DNA from: Cololabis saira | Lineage: Eukaryota; Chordata; Actinopteri; Beloniformes; Belonidae | Assembly: GCF_033807715.1 (NCBI RefSeq) | Contig: NC_084590.1 | Span: forward strand, 39,489,005-39,553,004 | Direction: 5' to 3' | Length of the DNA: 64,000 bases | In this document: positions 1 to 12,085 of the stretch, in pieces | How the letters are laid out: the number at the start of each line of letters is the position of its first letter | Numbering within the stretch: the stretch's first letter is position 1 | Made by a program: the position numbers and the translations under genes | The notes under the pieces: generated by a model | Databases searched by the model: none | Seen by the model: the letters and a program-made list of their open reading frames with translations, nothing else | What the model was told of the DNA's origin: nothing

Positions 1-76
1 TAATAATTAAAGCTGCAAGCAGCGATGAACGGGCCCTCGCACTCACGGCCACCGCCCCCATAAGCATATCAGAAAT

Positions 77-522
77 GACACCACCCACGACTTCCTATGT
101 CAAACCATTAAAAAGTTATAGCAGAAAAAATGGACAACCAATAAGAAGAAGGGGCGGGGCTAATTCAGGCCAATGAAGGTCAAGGACTCCATACAGAATC
201 TGATGACACCACCCACGACTCTCTATGTCAAACCATTAAAAAGTTATAGCAGAAAAAATGGACAACCAATCAGAAGAAGGGGCGGGGCTAATTAAGGCCA
301 ACGAAGCTTAAGAACTCATTACAGAATCTGATGGCGCCACCCACGACTCTCTATGTCAAACCATTAAAAGGTTATAGCAGAAAAAAGGGACAACCAATCA
401 GAAGAAGGGGCGGGGCTAATTAAGGCCAACGAAGCTTAAGGACTCATTACAGAGTCCCATGACACCACCCACGACTTCCTATGTCAAACCATTCAAAAGT
501 TATGGCAGATAAAAGTATTCTA
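77..522. repeat. 128-bp tandem repeat, 3.5 copies
   Basis: Copies start at 77, 205, 333 and 461 at the motif GACACCACCCACGACT (GCGCC variant in the third). The spacing is 128 bp each time with no length drift. Each unit carries ATGTCAAACCATTAAAAAG and a GGGGCGGGGCTAATT segment. The fourth copy runs directly into the first 460-bp unit. Confidence 0.85.
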
Positions 523-1560
523 GGGGGCGCTGTTGAGCCGTTAGGCCACGCCCATTAATGCAAACCATGAAATATCAAATTTATCGCCAAGTCTGGCTTG
601 CATGCAAAATTTGGTGACTTTTGGAGAACTATCAAATATGGACCAATCACATGAAAGGGGGGCGCGCCTTTTGACGTTTAGCGTCGCCATGGTAACACTT
701 TTGAAAGAGAAAAGTAATGCGTGGTGTCGCAGGATGTAGACGCACATTTTGATGTATAACACACTTGGGTGCACGTTACGGTTCGGGCTGAATTAACTGC
801 CGAAGGAATGGCATAAATTTCGCCAAAATGACACAATTTATTCAAAATGGCCGACATCCTGTTTGGTTTCGGCCATGGCTCCAAGAGACTTTTCTTTAAG
901 TTGTGCCATGATACAGGTGTGTAGCGATTCTCGTGCATGTACGTCAAACCGTATTGTGGGGCTTGAGGCACAAAGTTTTCCGGGGGGCGCTGTTGAGCCA
1001 TTTTGCCACGCCCATTAATGCAAACCATGAAATATCAAATTTATCTCCAGGCCTTGCTTGCATGCCAAATTTGGTGCCTTTTGGTGAACTATCAAATATG
1101 GACCAATCAGATGAAGGGGGGGTGCGCTTGTTGGCGTCTAGCGTCGCCACGGTAACACTTTTCAAAGAGAAAAGTAATGCGTGTAGTCGCAGGATGGACA
1201 CGCACATTTTGATGTATAACACATCTGGGTGCACGTTACGGTTCGGGCTGAATTAACTGCCGAAGGAATGGCATAAATTGCGCCAAAGTGACACGATTAA
1301 TTCAAAATGGCCGACTTCCTGTTCGGTTTCGGCCATGTCGCCAAGAGACTTTTCTTTAAGTTGTTTACTGATACAGGTGTGTACCGATTTTCGTGCATGT
1401 ACGTCAAACCATATCGTGGGGCTTGAGGCACAAAGTTTTCAAGGGGGCGCTGTTGAGCCATTTTACCACGCCCATTAATGCAAACCATTAAATATCAAAT
1501 TTTTCGCCAGGCCTGACTTGGGTGCAAAATTTGGTGACTTTTTGGGCATGTTAAGGGGGG
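523..1560. repeat. 460-bp tandem repeat, about 2.2 copies
   Basis: The landmark GGGGGCGCTGTTGAGCC recurs with its GCGC at 527, 987 and 1447, exactly 460 bp apart. Full copies span about 523-982 and 983-1442; the third is cut after roughly 115 bp. Copies differ by scattered substitutions only. Short open frames at 933-1256 and 944-1234 are by-products of this repeat. Confidence 0.85.
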
Positions 1561-1604
1561 CAAAAAGGCCATCACTTTGTCAGAAGAAAAATAATAATAA
1601 TAAT

Positions 1605-1716
1605 AAAAATTCCTGCAAATACAATAGGGCCTTCGCACTGCAAGTGCTCGGGCCCTAATAATAAAAATTCCTGCAAATACAATAGGGCCTTCGCACTGAA
1701 GGTGCTCGGGCCCTAA
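1605..1716. repeat. Duplicated 58-bp terminal unit with hairpin
   Basis: TCCTGCAAATACAATAGGGC begins at 1611 and again at 1669. Each unit ends in GCACTG...CAGTGC- or AGTGC-type inverted arms followed by TCGGGCCCTAATAA. The position and stem-loop suggest that this is the 3' terminus of the composite element. Confidence 0.7.
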
Positions 1717-1720
1717 TAAA

Positions 1721-2308
1721 TAAATGGAATAAAAGAAAAACAGTAAAAAGTGTCACCACACTACTGAGTATTAAAAGCCATTCTAAATAAATAGGTTGTA
1801 AGCCTTGATTTAAAAAGACCCAGGTCAGAGAGAGTGCATAACTTCCTGTGCTAGCTTTTGGTGCAACGAAGAAGAATTCTTATTATAAAAATGTCATGAT
1901 ATCAGATAGTGATTAGAAGTAAATACTCACTAACACCTATACCTTATTTTCAGCAATATCAGTGAGTATTTGTATCACTTGTATCTGCATAAGTACAACT
2001 AAAAAAAAAAAAGAAGAATACTACAGTTCCTCCACAAGGCTTTCAGAGACTGATAACATCATCCATCAAATTATTTTCTTCAAGTTATTGCTGCTAAAGA
2101 TAGTTCTACAAACCAATGAATCAATGTGTGTTCACAATGTGTGATTTTTGGCTTTTTTCATTAAAAAAGAAAGGACATAAAAAGGGTGTCACTGCTTTTA
2201 TTTGTCTTGTGTTTTGTATTTATTTTACCATTGAGCATTTGAGACATGCAGATGTATTGATGCACACAAAGAAGAAATGTATAATTACATAGTGCGACTT
2301 TTCTGCAG
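1721..2308 (+). other. GBE1 intron, end of the part visible upstream
   Basis: This is AT-rich intronic DNA between the composite repeat and the first visible GBE1 exon. It ends in the acceptor TTTTCTGCAG at 2299-2308. I see no gene or clear repeat in it. Confidence 0.7.
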
Positions 2309-2407
2309 GAAGTTTCAGGGATGCCTGCTCTCTGCGTGAAAGTGAAACAGGGAGGACTTGGATTTGATTATCGACTCAATATGGCAATTCCTGACAAGTG
2401 GATTCAG
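2309..2407 (+). CDS. GBE1 exon, catalytic-barrel segment (33 codons)
   Basis: Glycogen branching enzyme moves alpha-1,4-glucan chains to form alpha-1,6 branch points in cytosolic glycogen. This 99-bp exon encodes EVSGMPALC through [14 protein letters not shown]. It is bounded by TTCTGCAG before 2309 and GTAAGG after 2407, and is phase 0 at both ends. By alignment to human GBE1 as I recall it, the exon covers residues 413-445, so it begins directly after the catalytic acid/base Glu412, which must end the previous exon outside the window. The segment belongs to the GH13 (beta/alpha)8 barrel. The first codon is Glu where the human protein has Asp413. Identity is very strong in VSGMPAL, GGxGFDYRL and MAIPDKWIQ. 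Teleosts may have two paralogues (gbe1a and gbe1b); which one this is cannot be told here. Confidence 0.95.
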
Positions 2408-3305
2408 GTAAGGTGTACTTATCGAAGGCAGTTGATGTTCATTTAGATACAGTACGTTCATTAGTTTGAATTTAAATTTTCAATATTATGAAGGCCCACA
2501 CCTCTGTCATGGTACGGTTATGACATTCATAGCTGTTGGTTTGCACTGATTCTGTCTCAAGAACTTCTATGAACTTGAAATACCTGAAGAAGATCAAAAT
2601 GTGAAATGTATAGTGTAACTCAAACTCTGGACTCTGGTGTGGTAGGTCCATGTTGGGCATGTCACAGCTTGAGCCTTATGAATCCAGGTTTTGAGTAAGC
2701 CTTGTACATGTGTGTACAGGGAAGGAAAAAATAAACCGTCCAGAGTCCAGTATTCAAATTCCCCAGAAAATTGAGCCTCTTTTCTTCTCTTTGGTCCATT
2801 GGTTCACTAATAAGCAGTTTTCTAAAGGCTACACAGATGTTTAATCCCCAAACTGTCAGTTCTTTTTTTTGACATTGTACAAAAAGAGCAACAGCTATTA
2901 TTATTTTTATGCAAAATCTTCTGTTTATTTTGCTTGATATCACATTTCCCCAACTGTTAAACTTGTATGCAACCACAAATGGTGGTTCCGCGTTATCCTT
3001 CCACCTTTTAAATGTCCGTTGGACAGGTCTTAACCCAATTATAGCATTCAGCATCTTCCCTATTCATGTTGTTTGCTTGATGCAATACTTTAAACCCTCT
3101 GAAAGAGACGAACATGTTTTGCTCGACCACAGGATGAGTGTGCCTGCATTAGTTAAATCTCTATTTTTTTGTTATATTGTTTTTTCTTTTGGGCTCCTGT
3201 CCTGTGTATATGCAGTAATGTCTTCTTTTTCACAAAAAGGGGAAAATGAAACTATTCACATAGAAACCTATTCATTCACCGCAAAGGATTAAATAAATCT
3301 TTCTT

Positions 3306-3431
<126 letters not shown>

Positions 3432-3874
3432 GGGGGGGCTTCTGGTGAAGGTGGTCCAACATTTCATCATGTGTGAAAACAGCTTTTTATTATTGTATAT
3501 TTCTGTTCTGGCTTTATCTGAACCAGAGCTGATTTATTTTTCTTTTTATTCATTAACTGAACCTGCCGAGCACTTGGGAGGGCCATTATTATTCCTGCAG
3601 AATAAAACCCATGGGTGAAAGAGGTTTTTTTTTTTTTTTGTGTTTTTTTTTTTAATAAATGAACGCATCTGATTTATAAAACCATACAGGTTATATTTTA
3701 TTTCATCACTTATTTATTCCGTTGCTTTGATGGAGTCTATTAAATAATCAGGAAGAAAGATGAGATTTAATATTTTTAACATGAGGGCCATCTAGGTTCT
3801 GAACCATGCGGAAATTTCTTTTAACAGGGTTGTCTTTGCATGTTTTTTGTTTATTGACTTTGAAACATCCATCT

Positions 3875-4080
3875 CAATTCAATTTATTTCACTTTACTTG
3901 TATAGTCAATTCACAACAAAGTAATCTCGAAACACTTCACAGAGAAATCGCTTAGTTTACAAAGTTCAGCGCATTCTGATTAACTCCATATTGTATTACA
4001 GTTAATTCCCATTGAGTCCAAAAATTAAAATTCATGTAATACCAATTCATAAAAAAAAAAAAATAAGTCTAACTACGGAA
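3875..4080. repeat. Interspersed repeat fragment, retroelement-tail type
   Basis: CAATTCAATTTATTTCAC followed by TATAGTCAATTCACAACAAA and a CACTTCACAGAG motif resembles a common fish interspersed repeat whose consensus reads roughly 'tttatatagcgccaattcacaac...cgctttacagag'. A related piece lies at 27236-27360. The family was not determined. Confidence 0.5.
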
Positions 4081-5377
4081 TTCAACACATCTTCACATTT
4101 GTGTTATTCCCCCGTCCTGAGTTATTCTTGAAATAGTTTTGTACAATGTCAGTGGCAAAATTATGTTCTGCATGTATTAAGGACTGCTTTTTGACAAGCA
4201 GTCAGACAATTGAATAGTTAATCCAAAACATAGAGGGGGGAGGGGGGCAAAAAAGAAAAAAGCTGCAATCCTGTAAGTTTATCCTCTTCTATTCATTGTC
4301 ACAAGAAATAAATGACCTCATGCAAAAAAGTTTTATTCTTTACTTAAATCAGTTTCCAGGAATACATTTCTGACAGTTGTAATAGAGCATGACATTTATT
4401 CACCCCATTTCTTAACTTTTCATCCATCATTCTTTTAAAGTTTTAATTGGATTTCAGAATTTTACCCATATCTTGTATGAAAAAAGTAGTCTTTGCTAAT
4501 ATAAATCTAGGAACATTTTTTATTTTATTGTGTATATAAAAAAAAAAAACGAGGGTGTTAAATGTTAGAGGGGAATGTAGTTTTTGCACCAACAGCAAAA
4601 ATGCTCTAAATTGCATTAATAGCAAAAATAAACTGTTCTTTTTAGAGATTTTGTAACTTTCAGAGTAGAGGATTAGGCTTATACACAGAAGATAAATAAA
4701 TAAAATGAAGATTAAAATAAATACATAAAATTTGTATTTTTTACTTTGACAGTTTTCCTCTTTAATCCGTTATCAGGTTAATTATACTGCATTAGCCCAA
4801 TTCAGTCAGCATACCTACAAGGGAAAATTCTAAAAAGCAAGCAAAACCAAATAAATATAATCTCTATGGATTTGGACTCTATCTATCATATCGTTCTCAT
4901 CAGTACTCTGATTTGGTCAATACAAGTGAAGATTGGTGGTAAAATGTATTGAAGGTAAAACATTTTTACTCGCTTATTGTCGGAGATTTGGACTAATTCC
5001 ATGTTTCCTTGAAGGTTATTATCGATCATACAACAGAGCAATACGTGCAGCTGGTGTTTTCACCGTTGTTTAGATAAAAGTCTGCTAATATCTACAGTCA
5101 GACACTCAAGGAGGGGGGTGACACTGCTGAGGGAGTGACAGTCTGAAGCTTCCTGCCTGACATGCAACAAAATAAACTGTGTTGTGGCTCAGTGTTGACG
5201 ACGGTTGGAAATGCTACTAAACTGTGTTTATCTAATGTTGTGAATAAATAAGGCCACATCAGAGTGTTTAATCATTAACTCTGATTGCTACAGGCAGAAG
5301 TCACTAAAATATGTAATATTTAACTTTATTAGTATTTTTCAATTTTGTCATCCACTCTGAGAAAGCATTAATTTATG

Positions 5378-5381
<4 letters not shown>

Positions 5382-5408
<27 letters not shown>
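5382..5408. repeat. Poly(A) run, 27 bp
   Basis: An uninterrupted adenine tract. It may be the tail of a decayed retroposon, but no body is recognisable upstream. Confidence 0.8.
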
Positions 5409-5409
<1 letters not shown>

Positions 5410-6094
5410 GCAAATACAAATGTTTTTTAGTAAGGGTGCATATCAAAGGTGATATGAAAAATATTGTGATGAGATGGAATTTAGGGGCAATGCCTTGTAT
5501 ACTTTTTAAACAGAGTGGACAGTTTGACTCTGTGGAGTCCGATGCCATAACTCAGTCACTTTACCCATCAAGAGCAGCCGGTATCACCCTGTAAGGTAAC
5601 AATAAGTTGGAAAATAGTTGCTGCTGTGATTTCCTTTTGATACTACCAGACTGTGGCTGGAAAAAGTATTTAATATCCATGTCCTCGTCTTGTGGTGCTG
5701 TTTTTCATTGGGTTAGTTGTATGAGTGTCCACGGATTCACCTTGGTGAGGGTTCAGATTTTTCTTGCCACAGCTGTACTTAAAGAAAACTCAGTATCGGA
5801 TTTGTTGTATCTGTTTTACCTTGAGAGCAATGACCATGGGTGTGCATGTGCTGCCTTCCCCGCTAGCCAGACAGCCTGTCTCTGCATATGTCTGTCTATC
5901 TGTAGATTTGATTGATATGGATATTAAACTTCCTGGTTTTCAATGAAGAGAAACCAGTCTTATTACAGATGAATGGGAATGGTTTCAACTATGGAAGCAA
6001 AGCCAGTTCTGCTGTTGGTTTATTTTTGTTTTATTTCTCTCGATGTTCTGTCTGTATGCACATCAAGGATGATTTTTTTACTTCCTTCTCCAAT

Positions 6095-6175
6095 GGTTTT
6101 TGTAAAGCACTTTGTTGCACAAGTTATATGAAAAGTGCTATACAAATAAAGTTTGATTTGAAAAGAAAATATCCG
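6095..6175 (+). mobile_element. L2-type LINE 3' tail
   Basis: TGTAAAGCACTTTG...GAAAAGTGCTATACAAATAAAG is the typical 3' end of fish L2-like LINEs (and SINEs that share this tail). Only the tail is evident. Nothing upstream of it at 5590-6090 is recognisable as LINE coding sequence. Confidence 0.6.
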
Positions 6176-6504
6176 AAATTGTAATGCTGGGCAAGAAATA
6201 TATTGAGAGATGTGCCTGCCTGTTGTGTAACCTGTGACGTGAGTTTATGGATGAGCTCCTGATTACATAAAAACCTGACCTTTATACACGTTTAGTTATA
6301 AAGATTACCAGATAATCCAAAATCTCTTCAAAATATGTTACATTTTATTATGCTTGTATTTAATCTTAAAATGAACACTATTTTATTTACCAAACGATAC
6401 CAATTGTATTTTTATTATCAATAAATCTAATAGATGTTTTGTATGAGATTACTTCCCTGCCTGCCTCTTACGCCTGTTGTCTTCCCTCATTACTGTGATC
6501 TGGG

Positions 6505-7665
6505 TTTTAGCGAGACTTTCTGACACAGCATTTGCCTGATTAGAGTCCTATCTAAAAGATTGGGACTATTTTGTGTCCTTAGGTAACTACAAATCGGAGC
6601 TAAAAAAAATAACATGTGGAGTTCCTCAAGGTTCAGTTCTGGGGCCTCTGTTGTTTAACATCTATATGCTTCCACTTGTTCAAATTATAAAAAAAAAATA
6701 AAAAAAATGTGCTAACATAACAGATGACACAAATCTATATAACCATTTTGCCAGGAGACTAATCCAGAATTTTATTCAGTTAAATGAAGACAAAACAGAA
6801 ATAATAGTGTTTGGAGCCAAGGAAGAAGGATCTAAATGTCAGCACTTAGCTTTAAGCAGTAAAGCTAAAACCCAATAGTGAAGCCAGAAATCTGTGAGTG
6901 GTTCTGGACTCAGACCTGAATTTTAACAGCCACATAACACAGTAGTGTAGTCAGACTATTATCACCTAAAAACATATGTAGCATTAAAAGATTGATGTCT
7001 CAGCAGGACCCATTCTTTTATCTTCGGTAAACTGGGCTACTGTAACGCTGTTCTCACGGGTCTCCCCAAAAGAAATCCATCAAACAGCTGCAGTTAGTTC
7101 AGAACGCTGCTGCCAGAATCCTCACTAAGACCAAGAGAGTGGACCATATAACTCCAGTTCTTAGATTTTTACTCTGCCTTCCTGTCTGTCACAGAATAGA
7201 TTTTAAAATCCTGCTGCTGGTTTATAAATCTCTGAATGGTCTAGGGCCAAAATACATCTCTGATCTCCAGGTTTATTATGAACCAACCAGAACCCTCAGG
7301 TCATCAGGGTCACTATTAGTGAGTACTTTCTGTACTGTAGAGTTTCTGAGTTAGAACCAAACATGGTTTAAGCAGCGTTCAGCTCTTCACCTTACCTGTG
7401 GATCAAACTCCCAAAATTCCTCAGGGCTGCTGGAACTCTGTTGCTTTAAATCAAGATTTAAAATTGTTTTATTTCCTGCTGCATTTTCAGCAACCCATCA
7501 TAATGCACTGCAACATTTTATTTCTTGCCTCTTATTTAATTATTTTTAACTGATGTCTGTCTTTAATTACTTATTTAAAACTCTTTTACTTTTTAATGCA
7601 TTTTTAAAAGCTTTTAATGCAAAGCACTTTGAATTGCCCGTTGTGGAAAAACCTTCTAAATGTCT
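6505..7665 (+). pseudogene. L2-like LINE reverse-transcriptase remnant
   Basis: A decayed non-LTR retrotransposon. [16 protein letters not shown], the reverse-transcriptase block around the conserved PQGS turn, is readable near 6618-6665. The C-terminal block DHITPVLRFLLCLPVCHRID, followed by FKILLLVYKSLNGLGPKYIS, is readable near 7142-7265. The fingers/palm part between them is short, frame-shifted and missing the YADD-type catalytic box. The element ends around 7620-7660 with AAAGCACTTTGAATTGCC, the L2-type tail. It is 5'-truncated, interrupted by stops and certainly inactive. It lies in the sense orientation of GBE1. Confidence 0.88.
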
Positions 7666-7954
7666 TTAACACATTCTTTCCAACTAGGTGAATAACTGGA
7701 CTGAAAACTGAGTGTCTAAGTTACCAAGAATAAGACTTGAGCGATGATTCAGATTTTGGTAGATTTAATTAAACAATGTCATGCAAAAGGTTCAAAACAT
7801 ACATGAAGTGTCTCAATGCAGAATGACAATGAAACAGAGGAGCACACTGATATTAAAGCGTAGAGGATGATACATTCCCACCGCTAAACTTTATTTGGGC
7901 AGAGTACTAGTCTGCACCTGTAGTCGGCCAAGGCTATATTCTGAAGTTCTTAGT

Positions 7955-8060
7955 AGTTTTGTTTTCATCACATGAATGGGAAGCACTTTTTTCCCCATCA
8001 CATTGTCTTGTACATGAAATGAGCTATACAAATAAACTTGCTTTGCCTTGTCTGGTAGTC
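7955..8060 (+). mobile_element. LINE 3' tail
   Basis: CTTGTACATGAAATGAGCTATACAAATAAACTTGCTTTGCCTTG matches the general pattern of fish L2/CR1-group tails (GTGCTATACAAATAAACTTGCCTTGCCTTG). No coding part is attached. A short inverted-frame ORF over it is not a gene. Confidence 0.55.
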
Positions 8061-10299
8061 TAACCTGCTCTTGTGAGTACATTGTTACATCTTTCCTCCT
8101 CCCCTTGCTAGTCCATTGTCATTCTTTTCATCACTGTCTTTATCACGTTCCTTTGCTGTAGTGTTTTTGTGTTTTCTTACCCCACTCAAGCTTTTTGGAT
8201 TTTAAGTTGTTTAAGATGTCCTGCTGTGGCAGCACTTTCCATTCTTCACTTTTTGTTGGAATAGACTGAGGCATGCATAATAAACAATTAATCTCTCACG
8301 GATTTTGGTCCTACATATGCATCTATCTGTCTTCCTGACTCTGATTAGTTTATTTATTGTTTACAATAAACTACGCTTATAGCACCGTTACATATTCTAA
8401 ACATCTGAAGGAAGTTTCCAAAGAAATAGCCTAACGGCTGCTTAGTTTTCCTGTTAACTAGCACCCCGCTAATTCTCTGGTGGTAGTAGTGGTTCTGTAC
8501 TCCAACAAACTCCAGACAGAGGAGTTTCAGAAATATGTTGGAGGTCACTGCTTTTCCCAGAGGAATTAATGTTCCTCCAGACGTTTCATTTGAGTGCATG
8601 GAAGCATATGGAAACGAGACGTTATAGTGTGCAGTGTCTGCCCACATGACACACCACAGGTGTGGGAGTTGTGACCCGCTCTTGACTCTTCACTTTGACT
8701 CTGAGTGAGTTCTGCAGCGAAACCTTAATTAGCTAGGTTTTAAATGTATAACTTCCATGGCCAATGACTGGTGTATGCGCCCCCCCACACCGCCCCAAAA
8801 CAACAGTTTTGTTATGAAAGGTGTTAAAACATTTTTGCCTTTGGTAGAATAATGTCATCACATCCGTGCCAGTTATTATGAGACAAAGTTATAACATTAT
8901 CCAGCAATGTTTTACCATCCAAAGTTGCATCAATCTGGATAGGAAATCGTGGGTGCCAAATACTCCCGGTTCTTTCACATCAGCAGTGGAGCACCCTTCA
9001 GCTCAACACTTCAGTCCTAACTGCCACTGTGAAAGTACTGAATAACACTCAATGGGGAAACATTGTTAATAACTGTTCTGTCATCAGGTCCATAACTGTG
9101 CATTGTTGAATCCAAGTAGCACAAGGGAACGTCTGTGCATACCCAGCCATCCATTCAGGACCCCACCCAGCCCCGACCCGAGAAAAGTTAAAAACAAAAA
9201 ACAAAAAATGCTTTATGGGTGACTGGAACTTGTTTTTTTCCTCTTTATTCTGCATGAACAGACTTGTCAGAATGCTGTTGTTTCCGTAATGATACAAATG
9301 CCACATATTTATTGTCAGAATGTAACACTGAATATTTTTTTAGAAATACATTTATCTGGGGATGTGTTTTGGTTTGGCTGTTGGATGAATTTGGATCATT
9401 TTGCGCGTATGTGTGTAACAATTAAAGGAGTTTTTGTGCGTTTCAAGGAAAGCCCTGTTTGGTGAATGCCTAAAAAGAATGACTTTTGTAAGATTCATGT
9501 AAGCTTGAGCCAAAATATGAGTAAATATACTGTAAGTTCCACTGTGGGCTATTGGATTTAGGAAAAAAAAAAAGAAAAAGCAGAGTGTGTGACCTCAGCA
9601 CAGCATGCATGCACTACAGTTTCTTGTGTTTCTCGATGGGAGAAGTCAATGCATCGTTAATCAAGTCTGTCTCTCACAGCAGTTGGTTTTACTCAGTTGC
9701 AGGGCTGAAAGGAGGAGAAAAGAAGGTGAGAGAGGGAGCGAGAGAGTCCCAGACTTGACCTTCCACTGTGATATTGGCGCTAGCTGTGCTGCCAGCAGCA
9801 CTGTAACAGAGGTTGCACAGGATTATCCTCGGGACCTCTCTGGAGGGGCTGCTGCTGCTGCTGCCTTTACCTTCCTAACAGTATTGCTTACAATGCAGTA
9901 TTTGTTTAGATACTTCCCCTGGTTGCAAATTTTCAATTTAATCTTTTGCCTCCCTGGGGGGACATGGCGCTGGGGGAGAGCAAGTGAGCAGTGAAATTCC
10001 TGTATGCCTGTGCAGGGAAGCATTCATATGAACATGCTGTGGTATTGTCAGTGAAGTGCACTCAGGGCTAGCCTTGCTTCTTCTCACAGTGTCAATTAGG
10101 GAGGGATTTGAATGGACTGGAGTGGAGCCTCCAGTGAGGTGTGTGTTGCGGAAACGGAGATGGAGCGGGGAGGGCAAGCGTTCAGGAGGAGAGACGGAGA
10201 AAGACAGACGGACAGGAAGGGAAACGGAAGAAAAGAGAAACAAAGACTCAGAGCAACAGAGCTGTGAGCTTATTTATAGATTCACATGTGTGAACAAAT

Positions 10300-11000
10300 G
10301 AATCTCTCTGTTCCTCAGCTGCGGCCTCATGCTGTGTTTTCTTCCTCCGCATGACTGATTGATATGACTCATTTACGGGCTGCAGAAGGCTGTTAGGACC
10401 AACAGACTGAGAAAAAAAAAAATTAAGACATCCTAATGAGAGGACCAGATAAGGCGCACAGCACAAGTTTGGATGATTCAATCTGATTATGACCATAAAA
10501 TGCTGTCACTCCTAATGGATAAGCTTGCAAAAGTCCTTTAATTTAACAAGCACCCTTCCCTCAAGCTACAATAGATTGAGATGTAATTGAAACAATTAGA
10601 GGCGGAGGAGGGCGAGCGCTCCGCGGTAGCCACTTGGATGTGAGAGGCTGATGCGGAGAATTCCCCAGCATCCCTTCGCTTCTCGCAGCTGTTCAACTTG
10701 AATGACCTCTGAGTCAATTGTCTCAATTTTTGAATGAATAATTGAATGAATATATCAGCCAGGCCGGCTCTCTTCTTATTAATTTCAAGGGGGGGGGGGG
10801 TGGAGGAAAAAAAATCAATTTCTAGTCCTCGTTACTTTTTTTTCTGTTCATCACACCAGAAACACTTTCAATTAACTTGACCTAATAAAATTCAGGCTTC
10901 TGGCAAGCAATGATGGACCTCAGCTTGTTTATGTAAACAAGCCTTTTTGCTTTCGTCGCTAGCCTTTTAAAAGTTGCCCACTCTCTTTGCCCCACTCTGC
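10300..11000. promoter_or_regulatory. Candidate conserved non-coding element
   Basis: The stretch lacks recognisable transposons and is mostly non-simple sequence. It is dense in homeodomain-like ATTA/TAATT cores (for example near 10430, 10545, 10590 and 10740) and in TGAC/GGTCA half-sites, and ends with a forkhead-type palindrome. This texture is what vertebrate conserved enhancers in large introns usually look like. Conservation cannot be measured here, so the call is inference. A poly(G) run at about 10790-10800 interrupts it. Confidence 0.28.
10923..10942. promoter_or_regulatory. Head-to-head forkhead-like inverted repeat
   Basis: GCTTGTTTA and TAAACAAGC form perfect 9-bp inverted arms around a TG spacer. 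Each arm holds a TGTTTA/TAAACA forkhead core. It sits at the right end of the candidate conserved non-coding stretch. That forkhead factors bind it is inference. Confidence 0.4.
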
Positions 11001-12085
11001 TCGTGCCACCCCCGCCCGCTGCTCGCCCGCTTCAAACCGGCGCCAGCATTTCAGTTCCACCCTCCTTAATTGAACCCCGACGCCACCCGTGCATGGCGTT
11101 AACTGGCAGCGCAGGATTCCTCCAGCAGGGCTTTTATTTTTACACACAAACTGAGGTGACTTAAAGAGTGCCTTTCAACCGAGGGGAAGCCAACTGAGAA
11201 GGATTTCTGTCAAAGTTAATTAAACTGTGAAAATGTAAAGATATGCATGATCCGTGGGATTTGAAGAGTGCTCACTTTTGGTCTTTGCTCAACTCTTGTG
11301 CCAGCGCCAGTTTGTGCGATGGTAGCATGGTCCCCATGGCAACACAAACTCAAACACAACTCTAGTAGACGTGCTCGCAAAGGCAGGAGAGTCGGGTTGC
11401 TTGGGTCAGCGGCAAAATGTAAAACAAGAGCTTTAGACTAAACCCATCTCTGCCATTAAGTCCTTGCGAGCACCACGTGATGGTGGTAGAGAGGCTCTTG
11501 AATCAGTCACACCGTGTCGGTGGCGGTGAGATGACCTCATCCTGCACTGAAAGATTTTTTTATTTTTTATTTCTGGCTCTGTCTAATTAATCTGGGCACT
11601 CTGGTTGGCTCCTGACAGCAGGCTTGTAAAGTAAGATTTGTGCACTGCTCATTATCATTGATGAAGTGGAGTGTCAGCGGTGCCAGGAAGCTCGGCTGGT
11701 CGGGGCTAATATGGGTGAGCTGGTGGTAGAGAAGTCGTCAACCCATTCGCTCCTTTCTTTGCTCCGACAGTCCCGCTCCCAGACTAATTGCTCCCAGACC
11801 ACTTCTGCGGTTGAATAGAATTGTAATGATACATAAGGAAGTGTAAAATGTCTGAATGCTGAGCGTACGTGAATCTGGAGACGGCCAGGGTGATCTCTGG
11901 GGCATTTCCTCGAGATTCATTGTTTAATTTTGATAGGGGAGCGTGTGCAAAAAAGGAAAATAATAGTTTTGTGAGGACATTTTTTCTGGCTTGTGTTTAT
12001 CTCTTTTTTTTTTCTTGTTCTTTTTTTAGCTAATTTATTGTGTATTTTATCTGTAGTATGATAGTACTCTTGAAGTAGTAGTATC

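Larger units (their letters stand above)
1..1720. repeat. Composite interspersed repeat with tandem internal units
   Basis: The block opens at the window edge with a GCTGCAAGCAGCGATGAACG motif and a GGGCCCTCGCAC box. It closes near 1716 with a GGGCCTTCGCACTG...CAGTGC-type hairpin and a TCGGGCCCTAATAA motif. Between them are four units of exactly 128 bp, then just over two units of exactly 460 bp, then a duplicated 58-bp terminal unit. Similar sequence is, as far as I recall, widespread in spiny-rayed fish genomes, but I cannot name its class with confidence. No convincing coding capacity is visible: open frames inside it are short and repeat with the 460-bp unit. The left edge may lie before base 1. 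It sits in the GBE1 intron upstream of the first exon seen here. Confidence 0.75.
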
